Part shown: one piece after another, positions 10,801-18,860 of the stretch | How positions within the stretch are numbered: the first letter of the stretch is position 1 | Layout: every line of letters begins with the position of its first letter | Origin: Lentisphaerota bacterium | Lineage (GTDB): Bacteria; Verrucomicrobiota; Lentisphaeria; Oligosphaerales; JABHEG01 | Reading direction: 5' to 3' | Assembly: GCA_018676675.1 (NCBI GenBank) | Contig: JABHEG010000249.1 | Coordinates: forward strand, 1 to 64,000 | Length of the DNA: 64,000 bases | Notes under the pieces: generated by a model | The model's database searches: none | Told to the model about the DNA's origin: nothing | What the model saw: only the letters and a program-made list of their open reading frames with translations | Position numbers and translations under genes: made by a program

Positions 10801-13297
10801 TGGGCATCACCTGCACTACGACACGAACGCGATCACCGTTTTCACCGATCGCGGTCAACGCTGGCTCATCGACCACGATTATCTGATCCGCAACACGACG
10901 GAGCACAATATGCTCACCGTTGTGCGCAACGGCCGGGCCGATCAGTCAGTGCCAAGTTGTGCCGAGTTGCTCTCCAGTGGCGAAGGCGAGCAGTTCGCCA
11001 TGACTGCCAGCCGTGTGCGTGATTACAGCGGGATCGACTGGACCCGCAGCATTGTCCAAGTCAAAGACGACTGTTTTGTGGTCGCTGAACATTGCGTGGC
11101 AAAGGAGGCCGACGACTATGCACTCGACCTCACATGGAAGACCGTTGACATGGGATGTGAGAGCCTTCCTCAGCCTGGTGTGTGGCAGGTGGACCGCCCC
11201 GGTGCCATTCCCGTGCGGCGGGATGTGCATGCCGTTGCCGATGCCGACGCGAGCGGAGGCCAGGCCGTCGTGATGTCGCGCAGCAGCTCGATCTGGAGCT
11301 TCTCGGTTGAGTTGCCGCAGGGCCAGTACCGAATGACGTTGATTGCCCACGGGCTCGATTCCAGCACCGACTCGGTGTATGTGCTCACCGAGGATGGGCG
11401 CAAGACGGATCACCATTTGGTCAAAAGGGCGTATGGACCAAGCAGCGCGCGACATGACCACACGATCCCCGCGCCGACGCTCTCATTCCAGCGGGACGGT
11501 CGTCAGACTGTGACCGTCACCATGCGTGAACGGGCGCCCGTTCGCATCGATCGCGTCGTGTTTGTTGATGGCCAGGACCGAGTCGCCTGCGAGATTGAGG
11601 CTGAGACCGCGCAGCCTGCCGTCCCGCTCGACGCCGCAACCGTTCGCGGCAAACGGTTTTGGCTGAAATGCGCTGACCCGGTCTCCGCTCGATTGACGCG
11701 CCACACCACGCGTGGTATCTCGGTCCCGCTGTGCAAGCTCTGGCAGCGCCGCGCGCTGCACCTTGGCGAGGGAGAGCGCACTGATGTGGCGAATCTGCTC
11801 TACACCGAGGCCGCTGACGATGTGAGAACACGCGAGCTCCGACGGGTTGGGCGTGGCGCCGTCTTACTCGATGGGGGCGAACCGACGCTGGTGTTGACGC
11901 GCGGCTTTCAGTTTGAGGGGGTGGCATCCGACGCGGACGTGGTCTGCCTGACGCATACCCGTGTTGCGTTCAGTGGCGGCACGTTTGCTCGCCTGGACAA
12001 GCACACGATCCGCCGAGCGGCCAAAGGCTACTGGGAGATGGCCCTGACCACAGACACGGGGCTGGCTGCCGCAGCGGCCGTGCTCGCCCGGGCCCAGACG
12101 CGCGTTCCTGCACAGACCGGCCAGACGGCCGAAGGGGAGACGGTTGCTGACTGTCGGATCGCATGGGCTGTCGCGACGGGAGATGGCCAGCGGATTGCTC
12201 GGCTCCGCAAAGCCGATCTTGATGGCGACGGCTCGGATGAGATCCTCGTGGCCGCAGGCACCCAGGTCCTGGCCTTGACCATCCAGGGCGAGCGTCTGTG
12301 GTCCAAGCGTTTCAACGGTGTGTGTCATGATGTGCACGCCGGCCAGGCGGATGGCCAGCCCGGCCTCGAAGTCATTGTGGCCTGCGGAGATCACCACCTG
12401 TACCTGCTCGACCAGCACGGTGAGAATCTGCGCGAGCGCCTCATGCTGACGGCGCAGCGCAATCAGCACGAGGATGGCACAAAGGCCGTGAGCACCCCGC
12501 TGACGGCGGCCATCCTCAACACCGACGGCACACCGCGCATTTTCGCGGCCAATACCAACTACGATCTCGTTACCTACACCCCCCGCCTGGCCGAGACGCA
12601 TATCGCCCGAAATGTGGTCAATCACGGTGGCATCGATCTCTTCGCACGGGACGTCAATGGTGACGGTAAGGGGGAGGTGTTTTGCACCAATCACTACGGC
12701 AGTCTGTGCTGCTTTTCGTTCCAGGGGAAGCGTGTGTGGTCTTACTACACGTCAATTGGCGACATGCAGGCCGGCCTCGGCGACGTGGATGGTGACGGTT
12801 TGGTTGAGGCCGTCTACGGTTCCTCGACGGGTGCCTTGAGGTGCTTGACGTTCCTCCGTATCGTGCCTTTCCAGCAGGCCTCACGCGCCCGCTGGGCCTT
12901 CAACAACTTCGGCTACACCAACAACCGGATTCGCCTGGCCGATCTGGATAACGACGGCAGTGACGAGACCCTCGTTGCGTCGGCCACCGGTTACCTCTAT
13001 GCGCTGGGCACCGAGGGCACCCCAAAGTGGCAGATCAGGACCGGCGTGGATGCTCGAGACGTTGTTGTTCTCGATCACCCTGTGTTCAAGGTCGCCTGCG
13101 TGGACGATTCCGGCATCTTGGTGTTGAGTGATGGGGCTGGCTGGCGCATCGAGCGTCGGCGTCTGCCCGGCAGCCCGAAGTTGGCCATCGCCGTGGCGGA
13201 CAGGATGGTCGTCGCGTTGGCCAACCGTGTGATTGCAGTGGATCTCGGAGACGCGACCGCCGGTCCCGAAAACGATGCCGCGCCCATACCAGAATAG
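7805..13297 (+). CDS. Giant secreted fusion: three discoidin-like repeats, heparinase-like lyase region, FG-GAP propeller
   Basis: 1830 aa from the ATG at 7805 (a TTG at 7781 is in frame but would spoil the signal peptide). The signal peptide ends at PALAQA. Three homologous repeats of about 155 residues start near residues 39, 192 and 346, each opening PxGFENxA and ending in a VVFGxxL turn; they resemble beta-sandwich carbohydrate-binding modules. The middle (about 510-1100) has the alpha/alpha-toroid then beta-sandwich character of heparinase II/III-like lyases, with DGYGRGHHLHYDTNAITVF near residue 1000. Residues about 1460-1800 carry calcium-binding FG-GAP/VCBS blades (ADLDGDGSDEILVA, DVNGDGKGEVFC, GDVDGDGLVEAVYG, ADLDNDGSDETLVA). 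Polysaccharide lyase activity is inferred. The next gene starts eight bases after the stop. Confidence 0.8.
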   Translation: MKQPDTLRPHRYLVYACVMCALFSLLGAEPALAQAPQAPAGFENVAGRADIRAVPGAPPNRIPLLTDGEVEDGGQFLFLRSRNAAGRLILHFHQPRTVSGVWFYQPRADYSVETFRIIADTDGTGSFREQVAKTTASAPTGWAGIDFAPRVVWSLDIRGLTGRAPKGQCYPRLTELVVFGETLADDQQWPTAPAGYVNIASDALVTSTPDTPASARLHLIDHREIPRAGFDFPAGSGGPGAVTFRFRQARLVAGLRFHQYTALCWAETFRVLADVDGTGRYEHELARGNAEPAPRWAGAAWSPCDVWGLRLVALTGTATVKRAYPALNEVVVFGRELSERDAQPSPPRGFENIATLAVVDTVPESAIEKRRVLVDGQASNRSSFAFPVKTTGSGMFTLRLDRAHVVTGLYFHEPGDHYWTQRYTIAADVRGDGAYNVLLADNPAGRPPCWIGASWPAQEVHGLQFRSEVGQPTAGGRAHPVVSEVVLFGRPLPGDQEALRQSGRPVRAVWEARDLDHTVDLSGTTRPVAILVPKGDAWHELGQAAVEGLRATSGTQAVLTNDPSRASPETHNVIAFGNVNNNDLLARLYWSHCVFADSLWPGVGEFALRTVLDPYPWHGQGDVIVIGCSDQEGARRGVTELLERVNVDDKAMSYTVMVSNAPSVSAVEARDATLWTFKLAAESFLKTGRDVYLDQALGALDGVAESYRERDPRTLARFPITWPEEMNSDQLYAYWDALEEHPRLTEAQRLRYTRMWLTVLRGLTTRVSDWAALTRPQTVAYNHTTFPLKGIYFAARYFKHYYGLAEADDFLQRAHHCFMGQARSWKPSEDADSYLTLTTNHAIDYLLAEWDLAPLREGMYRDFAEYEIAINDSRGLNSGFGDSGIGGGPSHPGRVLPRAFWFTRDGRYLWALQHYAKLYGTTWDNPYHRDVAPVPDTEHVGLRVFPMTPGVYEYTRTHPWMGEGLKRPNVPLDAAFDKAVFRDSWAGDSTYLMLDGYGRGHHLHYDTNAITVFTDRGQRWLIDHDYLIRNTTEHNMLTVVRNGRADQSVPSCAELLSSGEGEQFAMTASRVRDYSGIDWTRSIVQVKDDCFVVAEHCVAKEADDYALDLTWKTVDMGCESLPQPGVWQVDRPGAIPVRRDVHAVADADASGGQAVVMSRSSSIWSFSVELPQGQYRMTLIAHGLDSSTDSVYVLTEDGRKTDHHLVKRAYGPSSARHDHTIPAPTLSFQRDGRQTVTVTMRERAPVRIDRVVFVDGQDRVACEIEAETAQPAVPLDAATVRGKRFWLKCADPVSARLTRHTTRGISVPLCKLWQRRALHLGEGERTDVANLLYTEAADDVRTRELRRVGRGAVLLDGGEPTLVLTRGFQFEGVASDADVVCLTHTRVAFSGGTFARLDKHTIRRAAKGYWEMALTTDTGLAAAAAVLARAQTRVPAQTGQTAEGETVADCRIAWAVATGDGQRIARLRKADLDGDGSDEILVAAGTQVLALTIQGERLWSKRFNGVCHDVHAGQADGQPGLEVIVACGDHHLYLLDQHGENLRERLMLTAQRNQHEDGTKAVSTPLTAAILNTDGTPRIFAANTNYDLVTYTPRLAETHIARNVVNHGGIDLFARDVNGDGKGEVFCTNHYGSLCCFSFQGKRVWSYYTSIGDMQAGLGDVDGDGLVEAVYGSSTGALRCLTFLRIVPFQQASRARWAFNNFGYTNNRIRLADLDNDGSDETLVASATGYLYALGTEGTPKWQIRTGVDARDVVVLDHPVFKVACVDDSGILVLSDGAGWRIERRRLPGSPKLAIAVADRMVVALANRVIAVDLGDATAGPENDAAPIPE

Positions 13298-13305
13298 GGA
13301 CTACT

Positions 13306-15270
13306 GTGCACCACATGATACAACAGAGCATCTTGGTGACGGGCCTGGTCGCTGCGGCAGCGTCATCTTCCGGACAACCCGCAGCGGACATCCCTTGGGA
13401 CGACTACCTCCTCCCGTTACCCAAGGAAATCAGCGTGAACGGCACGGCCCGGACGAAGCCGGAGAACGTCGCGTTCACGGTCGCGGCCAATGCATCTGAG
13501 ATGGTGGTGTCTGCCGTGGCCGACCTGCGCACCCGAATCGGCGCAACGGCTCGCACCGCCCCGACCGGCGCAGACGTTGTAGTCACAATCGGGTGCCTCG
13601 CGGAAGATGGTACGGTCTCCGGGCAGGAAGTGGCCGGCGCCGAACGCCTCAAGTCCGTGCCCAACGCCACACAGGCTTACCTCATCCGACCTGCGGAGAC
13701 AGACGGCTTGATCGTTGCCGCCTGGCACGACCGAGGGCTGTTCTACGGCGTGCAAACTCTGACGCAACTGCTGACCGCAAAGCGGACCGCGTCAGAGATC
13801 GTCGTGCCCCGGGCGTCGATCACCGACTGGCCGGATTTCGCCGAGCGTGGCCCGTGGAATGTGGACATCAAACACCCCGATATCATCCCCTGGATGGCGT
13901 CCTACAAGCTGAATTTTACGCATGTCCCGACGCGCATCGTTCTGCGGGAAGACAAGCCGGCGACATGCCCGTCCACGTCCCTGGACCTGGTCCGGGAGGC
14001 CACACAGATATATGCCTTCACCATGCCTGTGCACTGCCCTCATTACGATTTCTGGCATAGGGCGGAAGTGAACAAGCTGTACCCGGAGATCGTCGGGCGA
14101 GGCGACACGGCGCGCCACCCCTTTGGCGTGAAGAACCCGGAAATCACCCACTTTGCCCGCGCCCGTTGCCCGTGCGCGTCGCAGCCGAAGTTCCAGGAAC
14201 TGGTCACCGACTGGGTACGCAGCGCGGCGTCACAGGGCGTCCATGAACTCAGTTTGTGGCTCTCGGAATTCCCGCCGCAGCAATGCGCGTGTGATACCTG
14301 CATGAGTGGACCACGTCAGTGGGTGCGGGAAACCATAGTCAGTATTGCGGCCATCCAGACGGTTCGGAAGGAGTACCCCGATCTGGTCGGGCGCATTTTC
14401 TTCACGCTGCGGACAGCGCAGCCGGAAGTGGCAGACAGTGCCGCCTGCCTGGCGCTCTTCCCGGTCGACGGCATCAAGGTCGAGAAAGCGTATGGACGGA
14501 ACAACGCATTTGACGCCCATGCCGCTGCAGGCAACTGGGTCGCCAATTACGGGCTCACCATCAGCGCTGCCAACCTTCGCGACCGGATTCGCGACTACCA
14601 CCGCATCGGCTACAGCGCCGTGTACGCCATTGGGGCCAAGAACCAGCGGGTGAGCGATCAACACCTGCAAGCTCTGGCTGAGTGGGGGTGGAACGCGCAC
14701 GGCCGCGATGAATTCGCCCTCAACCAGGCCTACGCCACGCGCCTGGGAGTGCCGAACCCGCCGCAGTTCGCCGCCTGGCAGGACGCCGTGCGCCCGCTCA
14801 ACACCATGCAACGACGACTGCACAACACCCCGCACGGCACGAGCGCCGTGATTATGCCCATGCTGTGGGGTGATACGCTACAGGCCATGGCGGCCAAGGG
14901 ACCGGCCTCGCCACGCATGCCCGATGCGGCAACGTTGGCAAACCTGCTTGAGCAATGCGATCAGGCTATGCAGAGCGCAACGGCATCCGGGGTAGCCTAC
15001 CTGAGTGAACACACGCTGTTCCTGAAGACGTACTTCCGGTCAGTCCGGCAGTTGTCCTCCCTGCACGAGATCGTGATGCAGACCGCCCCCAAGGCCGACC
15101 GTCCCGCTCTCGAACGTGAGACCACCAAACTACTCGGACTCTTGACGTCTTCCCTGGGGCATCTCAAACAGGCAGCGGCCCTGCGAGAGCGTGATCCGGA
15201 GAAAGGCACGGCGCGCTTCCGCAGGTTCATCGAGGAAACCAAGACCGAACTGGGCGCTTGCCTCCGCTGA
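13306..15270 (+). CDS. Secreted GH20-like protein with DUF4838-type cysteine motif
   Basis: 654 aa with a GTG start (AGGG six bases upstream); an ATG at 13315 is also in frame. A short hydrophobic leader runs to AAAASSSG. Residues about 40-165 match the N-terminal domain of family 20 beta-N-acetylhexosaminidases (YLIRP...GLIVAAWHDRGLFYGVQTLTQLL is the classic pattern). The TIM-barrel part carries ARCPCAS and then ELSLWLSEFPPQQCACDTC near residue 325. GH20 enzymes normally have an Asp-Glu catalytic pair after a barrel strand; here the equivalent place reads LSEF and is followed by a CxCxxC motif like that of the DUF4838 proteins upstream. Either the protein is a hexosaminidase relative with altered chemistry or it belongs closer to DUF4838. 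It sits eight bases after the giant fusion gene. Confidence 0.75.
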   Translation: MHHMIQQSILVTGLVAAAASSSGQPAADIPWDDYLLPLPKEISVNGTARTKPENVAFTVAANASEMVVSAVADLRTRIGATARTAPTGADVVVTIGCLAEDGTVSGQEVAGAERLKSVPNATQAYLIRPAETDGLIVAAWHDRGLFYGVQTLTQLLTAKRTASEIVVPRASITDWPDFAERGPWNVDIKHPDIIPWMASYKLNFTHVPTRIVLREDKPATCPSTSLDLVREATQIYAFTMPVHCPHYDFWHRAEVNKLYPEIVGRGDTARHPFGVKNPEITHFARARCPCASQPKFQELVTDWVRSAASQGVHELSLWLSEFPPQQCACDTCMSGPRQWVRETIVSIAAIQTVRKEYPDLVGRIFFTLRTAQPEVADSAACLALFPVDGIKVEKAYGRNNAFDAHAAAGNWVANYGLTISAANLRDRIRDYHRIGYSAVYAIGAKNQRVSDQHLQALAEWGWNAHGRDEFALNQAYATRLGVPNPPQFAAWQDAVRPLNTMQRRLHNTPHGTSAVIMPMLWGDTLQAMAAKGPASPRMPDAATLANLLEQCDQAMQSATASGVAYLSEHTLFLKTYFRSVRQLSSLHEIVMQTAPKADRPALERETTKLLGLLTSSLGHLKQAAALRERDPEKGTARFRRFIEETKTELGACLR

Positions 15271-15308
15271 ACCGCCCGGCCTCTGACGGCCCGACAACAG
15301 GGATGTCG

Positions 15309-16166
15309 ATGATGCAAACACCCAAACGAAGAGCGTCGCAGTTGATCGTGTGCGGATGGGACGAGGTATCAATCTGGGACGACATCGGGCCCGGCGATGA
15401 CATCTATGTACGGGCACTGTGGAGCTGGCGAGCACGGGACTGCTCGGGACTTCCGGAGGAGTTCCGAGGACTGTTCAATACCACCGATGAGTGCAAGCCC
15501 TTCGGCCGGACAAACAGGCTGCTGATCACGTCGTCCGGCGGGGCGGTCGCTCTGGTCGATCGAGACCTGGACACGGTCCTCTTCTACGGACGCGCCGGCA
15601 ATGCGCACTCTGCGGATCTGTTGCCGAACAACCGCCTGGCTGTTGCCGCGTCTCATGTGCCCGATGGCACCGGCGACCGACTGATCGTCTTTGACGTGTC
15701 ACAACCCGAACGCGAACTCTACAGCACAGACTTGTGCTGGGGACACGGCGTCGTGTGGGACGACGACAGGCAGCAGTTATGGGCGTTGGCCACCGGAGAG
15801 ATCCACGTCTACGTCCTTGAACAGTGGGAATCCCCAACGCCCGAGTTGCGGCAAGTCGACACCATTCCCTTGCCTGAAACAGGTGGCCATGACCTGTCGA
15901 CGGTTCCCGGGGGGCCATTCCTATCCGTGACGACACGCCATCACTGCTGGGTTGTCCATCGCGACACCGGCGCGATCACACCCCATCCACAGCTGGGCGA
16001 TGCGGCGTACGTCAAGAGCGTGAGCCATCACCCAGACACGCAACGAGTGGTCTACATCCAGGCGACCAAGGATTGCTGGTGGTCCGAGTGCGTCCGGTTC
16101 TGTAACCCCAGCGGGGTGGCCCAAATCCCCGGCGAGCACTTCTACAAAGCCCGATGGAATGTGTGA
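15309..16166 (+). CDS. DUF6528-like beta-propeller protein
   Basis: About 285 aa. Several ATGs cluster at 15303, 15309 and 15312; 15309 or 15312 gives the best spacing from AGGGA at 15299. No signal peptide is evident. Repeating beta segments (RRASQLIVCGWDEVSIWD; GGAVALVDRDLDTVLFYG; AHSADLLPNNRLAVAAS; WGHGVVWDDDRQQLWALA; KSVSHHPDTQRVVYI) indicate a six- or seven-bladed propeller. CGWDEV near the N-terminus and the HS, H and HH residues at blade ends resemble the DUF6528 family, whose function is unknown. It follows the GH20-like gene by 38 bases and is probably in the same transcript; a sensor or product-binding role would be guesswork. Confidence 0.7.
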   Translation: MMQTPKRRASQLIVCGWDEVSIWDDIGPGDDIYVRALWSWRARDCSGLPEEFRGLFNTTDECKPFGRTNRLLITSSGGAVALVDRDLDTVLFYGRAGNAHSADLLPNNRLAVAASHVPDGTGDRLIVFDVSQPERELYSTDLCWGHGVVWDDDRQQLWALATGEIHVYVLEQWESPTPELRQVDTIPLPETGGHDLSTVPGGPFLSVTTRHHCWVVHRDTGAITPHPQLGDAAYVKSVSHHPDTQRVVYIQATKDCWWSECVRFCNPSGVAQIPGEHFYKARWNV

Positions 16167-16656
16167 ACCATGGCATTCGCCGGCAGTCCAGCACCTGCCT
16201 GCCCGATCCCCCCTCTGACGTCCTGCCCGTCCGAGCCGCGCACAACGTAAGCGGACCTGCCCCTCCAACCCCCTCACTGCGTAAGTGACCCGCTCGATGA
16301 CTCTCACCCGTTCTCCGGTTGTTTCGTTCCTGTTCTTGTGAGAGCATGGGAACCAGAGCTCAGTAGTAGAAGCCCAAGCCACTGTACGATTGAACGCCCT
16401 GCCTGCAGACGATGGTGCCAGGTTTCAGGCAGGGCGTCCAGTCCTGGAACAGGATTTCCGTCATTCGGTGGTGGATCCACGACGAAGCCTGGCGAGACAC
16501 TCAAATACCGTCCTTTTGGCTCGTACAGGTGGGCGTGAGAGGACCGTAACGGGTGGAACTGGTGGATGGGGGGGATATGATAGCCGGAGCCGCCGCGGAA
16601 AAGGGTTCCGCAGCGGCCCTCAAGGTTAGCAGGTTCACCGTTCAACGGAGTTGACC
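16167..16656. other. 490-bp intergenic region, no convincing gene
   Basis: The stretch holds open frames on both strands, the longest a 113-codon minus-strand frame (16304-16645) with no recognisable domain and no ribosome site. Composition is mixed and there is no strong hairpin with a T tract. It is long enough to hold a terminator and a new promoter for the gene at 16657, whose base composition differs from the upstream cluster. Confidence 0.5.
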
Positions 16657-18843
16657 ATGGCCAAGACGCCGGATGTGACGATCGAGAATGGACAGATGAG
16701 ACTGGTCATTGCCAGTGATGGCATTGCCAAGAGCCTGGTTTTCAAACCAACCGACACTGAGTGTCTGATACAGGGGAAGAGGGTCCCGGTCAGCACCATA
16801 ACGATGCCACGCCCGTATCAGAATGAAGTGAAGCTGGCATACCCCAACAAGACGACCACGTTCAAATCCAATGCGATCCGGCAGGAGGGGGACAAGCTGG
16901 TCATCAGCTACGAACTGGTTCCCTGGGAAGCCACCGTCAGTGTGAAGGTTGCCGAGGATTATCTCGCCTTCACACTAGAGGCCCTCAACCTGACCGAGGC
17001 ATATGGCATCACCATGACGGAGCCGCCGATTTCCGAGATGTGGTTCCTGCGATTGCCGGTTCGCGACCTGGGGCATTGGGGCGACTGGTTGAACGTGCTG
17101 TGGAATGATGAACTGGCGGTCAATGTGCTTGCCGCGGATCCCTGTGCGAACGCCGATTCGGAAGAAGGCGAGGGGTACCGGGTCATGCAGGCAGGGACGG
17201 ACGGACAGGTGAAACTCGTGGGAGCCACTGCCGCGCTGGTTACCTGTGCCAAGGACGACCTGCTGGACAAGATCGCGATCGTTGAAGAGGACTATGGACT
17301 GCCCCATGGGGTGGCCAGTCGCAGGAATGACCTCTATACCGCGTCCTACTACTGGACGGCCGCCGTGAATCCGACCAATGTCGATGAGCATATTGCGTAC
17401 GCCAAAATGGGCGGATTCAGGCTCATGAACATTTATTACCCGGCGTTTCTCGAAAGCAGAGGGTACAGGCTCATCGGGAACTACGACGTCTACCGGAAGG
17501 AGTATCCGAACGGCAAGGCTGACCTGAAAGCGATGCTGACCAAGATCAAGGCGGCAGGCATTACCCCGGGCTGTCATTTCCTCCACAGCCACATCGGCAG
17601 AGACAGCAAGTACGTGACGCCCATTCCCGATCGCCGGCTGAATCTGCTGAGGAATTTCACCCTGGCCAAGTCCCTCGGGGAGACGGATACCACGGTTCAT
17701 GTCCAGCAGAACCCCATACACTCGACCATGGCGGGGAACCGTAGGGTACTGAAGATCGGGACGGAACTGATCTCGTATGAGGGCTACACCACGACGCCTC
17801 CTTACACATTCCACGGTTGCGTGCGCGGAATCGACAACACAACGGTCAATGCCCAACCCGAAGGCTACATGTTCGGGTTGCTGGATGTCAGTGAGTTCGG
17901 CGCAACGAGTGTATACCTTGACCAATACTCAGACTTGCAGGATGAGGTGGCAGACGGTATGGCCGACCTCTGGGATGCCGGGTTTGAATTCATCTATTTC
18001 GACGGCTCGGAAGGTGTGAACCCTCCATTCTGGTATCATGTGTCCGGCGCACAATACAGAGTGTTCCACAAGCTGAAGCCGGAGCCTCTATTCGCGGAGG
18101 GCGCGGCAAAGACCCATTTCAGCTGGCACATGCTGACGGGGGGAAATGCGTTCGACATCTTCCGCCCCGAGAAGTTGAAAGAGGAGACCATCCGGCATCC
18201 GTTCAGGGAAGCCCCCAGGATGCAGGACAACTTCACCCGTCTGAACTTCGGGTGGTTGGGGTACTGGGTTCCCAATGAAGAGACGATCGGCACACAGCCC
18301 GATCAGTTGGAGTTTGTCACCAGCAAGGCCGCGGCCTGGGATTGCCCAATCTCCATTCATGCCAACCCGGCAACGCTGGGGCCGCATCCAAGAACCGCCG
18401 ACAACTTCGAGGTGTTCAGGCGCTGGGAAGACGTGAGAGCAAGGAACTGGCTGACCGACGAGCAGAAACAGATGCTGCGGGATGCCGACCAGGAGTTCAT
18501 CCTTCTGCTGGACGAAGAGGGTGAGCTCGAGCTCGTTCCCTACGAACAGATCATGGATGTTGCCGGTGGGAGCAAGGATGTGATCGCCTTCACCTTCGAG
18601 AGAAAGAACGCGCTGTACGCGGTCTACTCGCACATCTCAGCGGACAAGAAACTGGAACTCCCGCTGAAGCCGCAAGACCTCGTCGTACTGGAGAGTATGG
18701 GCGAAGAGACCGAGGCCACTGCCGGGGAAGGGGCGGACACGACCGTCGTTCCGGTCGGGAACCGTCGATATCTCAAGACGAGCACCTCGATAAAGGACGA
18801 GCTGATCGCGGCATTCGGAAATGCGCGAATCCTGGACCTCTGA
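16657..18843 (+). CDS. Unclassified beta-sandwich/(beta-alpha)-barrel protein, glycosidase-like
   Basis: 728 aa from the ATG at 16657, which has GGAG six bases upstream (TTG at 16651 is not needed). There is no signal peptide, unlike most large proteins here. Residues about 1-190 form a beta-sandwich; about 210-600 look like a TIM barrel (AYAKMGGFRLMNIYYPAF, KIKAAGITPGCHFLHSHIG, GFEFIYFDGSEGVNPPFWYH); the rest is a beta-rich tail. FDGSEG and HFLHSH at barrel-strand ends are candidate active-site residues. I do not recognise the family; retaining glycosidases of the GH13/GH31/GH36 type have a comparable layout. The gene is lower in GC than its surroundings (two 60-base samples at 17401 and 17881 are 50%). 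The sulfatase gene begins 17 bases after its stop, suggesting joint action on a sulfated sugar. Confidence 0.65.
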   Translation: MAKTPDVTIENGQMRLVIASDGIAKSLVFKPTDTECLIQGKRVPVSTITMPRPYQNEVKLAYPNKTTTFKSNAIRQEGDKLVISYELVPWEATVSVKVAEDYLAFTLEALNLTEAYGITMTEPPISEMWFLRLPVRDLGHWGDWLNVLWNDELAVNVLAADPCANADSEEGEGYRVMQAGTDGQVKLVGATAALVTCAKDDLLDKIAIVEEDYGLPHGVASRRNDLYTASYYWTAAVNPTNVDEHIAYAKMGGFRLMNIYYPAFLESRGYRLIGNYDVYRKEYPNGKADLKAMLTKIKAAGITPGCHFLHSHIGRDSKYVTPIPDRRLNLLRNFTLAKSLGETDTTVHVQQNPIHSTMAGNRRVLKIGTELISYEGYTTTPPYTFHGCVRGIDNTTVNAQPEGYMFGLLDVSEFGATSVYLDQYSDLQDEVADGMADLWDAGFEFIYFDGSEGVNPPFWYHVSGAQYRVFHKLKPEPLFAEGAAKTHFSWHMLTGGNAFDIFRPEKLKEETIRHPFREAPRMQDNFTRLNFGWLGYWVPNEETIGTQPDQLEFVTSKAAAWDCPISIHANPATLGPHPRTADNFEVFRRWEDVRARNWLTDEQKQMLRDADQEFILLLDEEGELELVPYEQIMDVAGGSKDVIAFTFERKNALYAVYSHISADKKLELPLKPQDLVVLESMGEETEATAGEGADTTVVPVGNRRYLKTSTSIKDELIAAFGNARILDL

Positions 18844-18860
18844 GCCGGGAGAGCAGAACC

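Noticed and set aside
16304-16645. 113-codon minus-strand open frame in the 490-bp gap
   Set aside because: No ribosome site, no recognisable family, and the same stretch is open in other frames.
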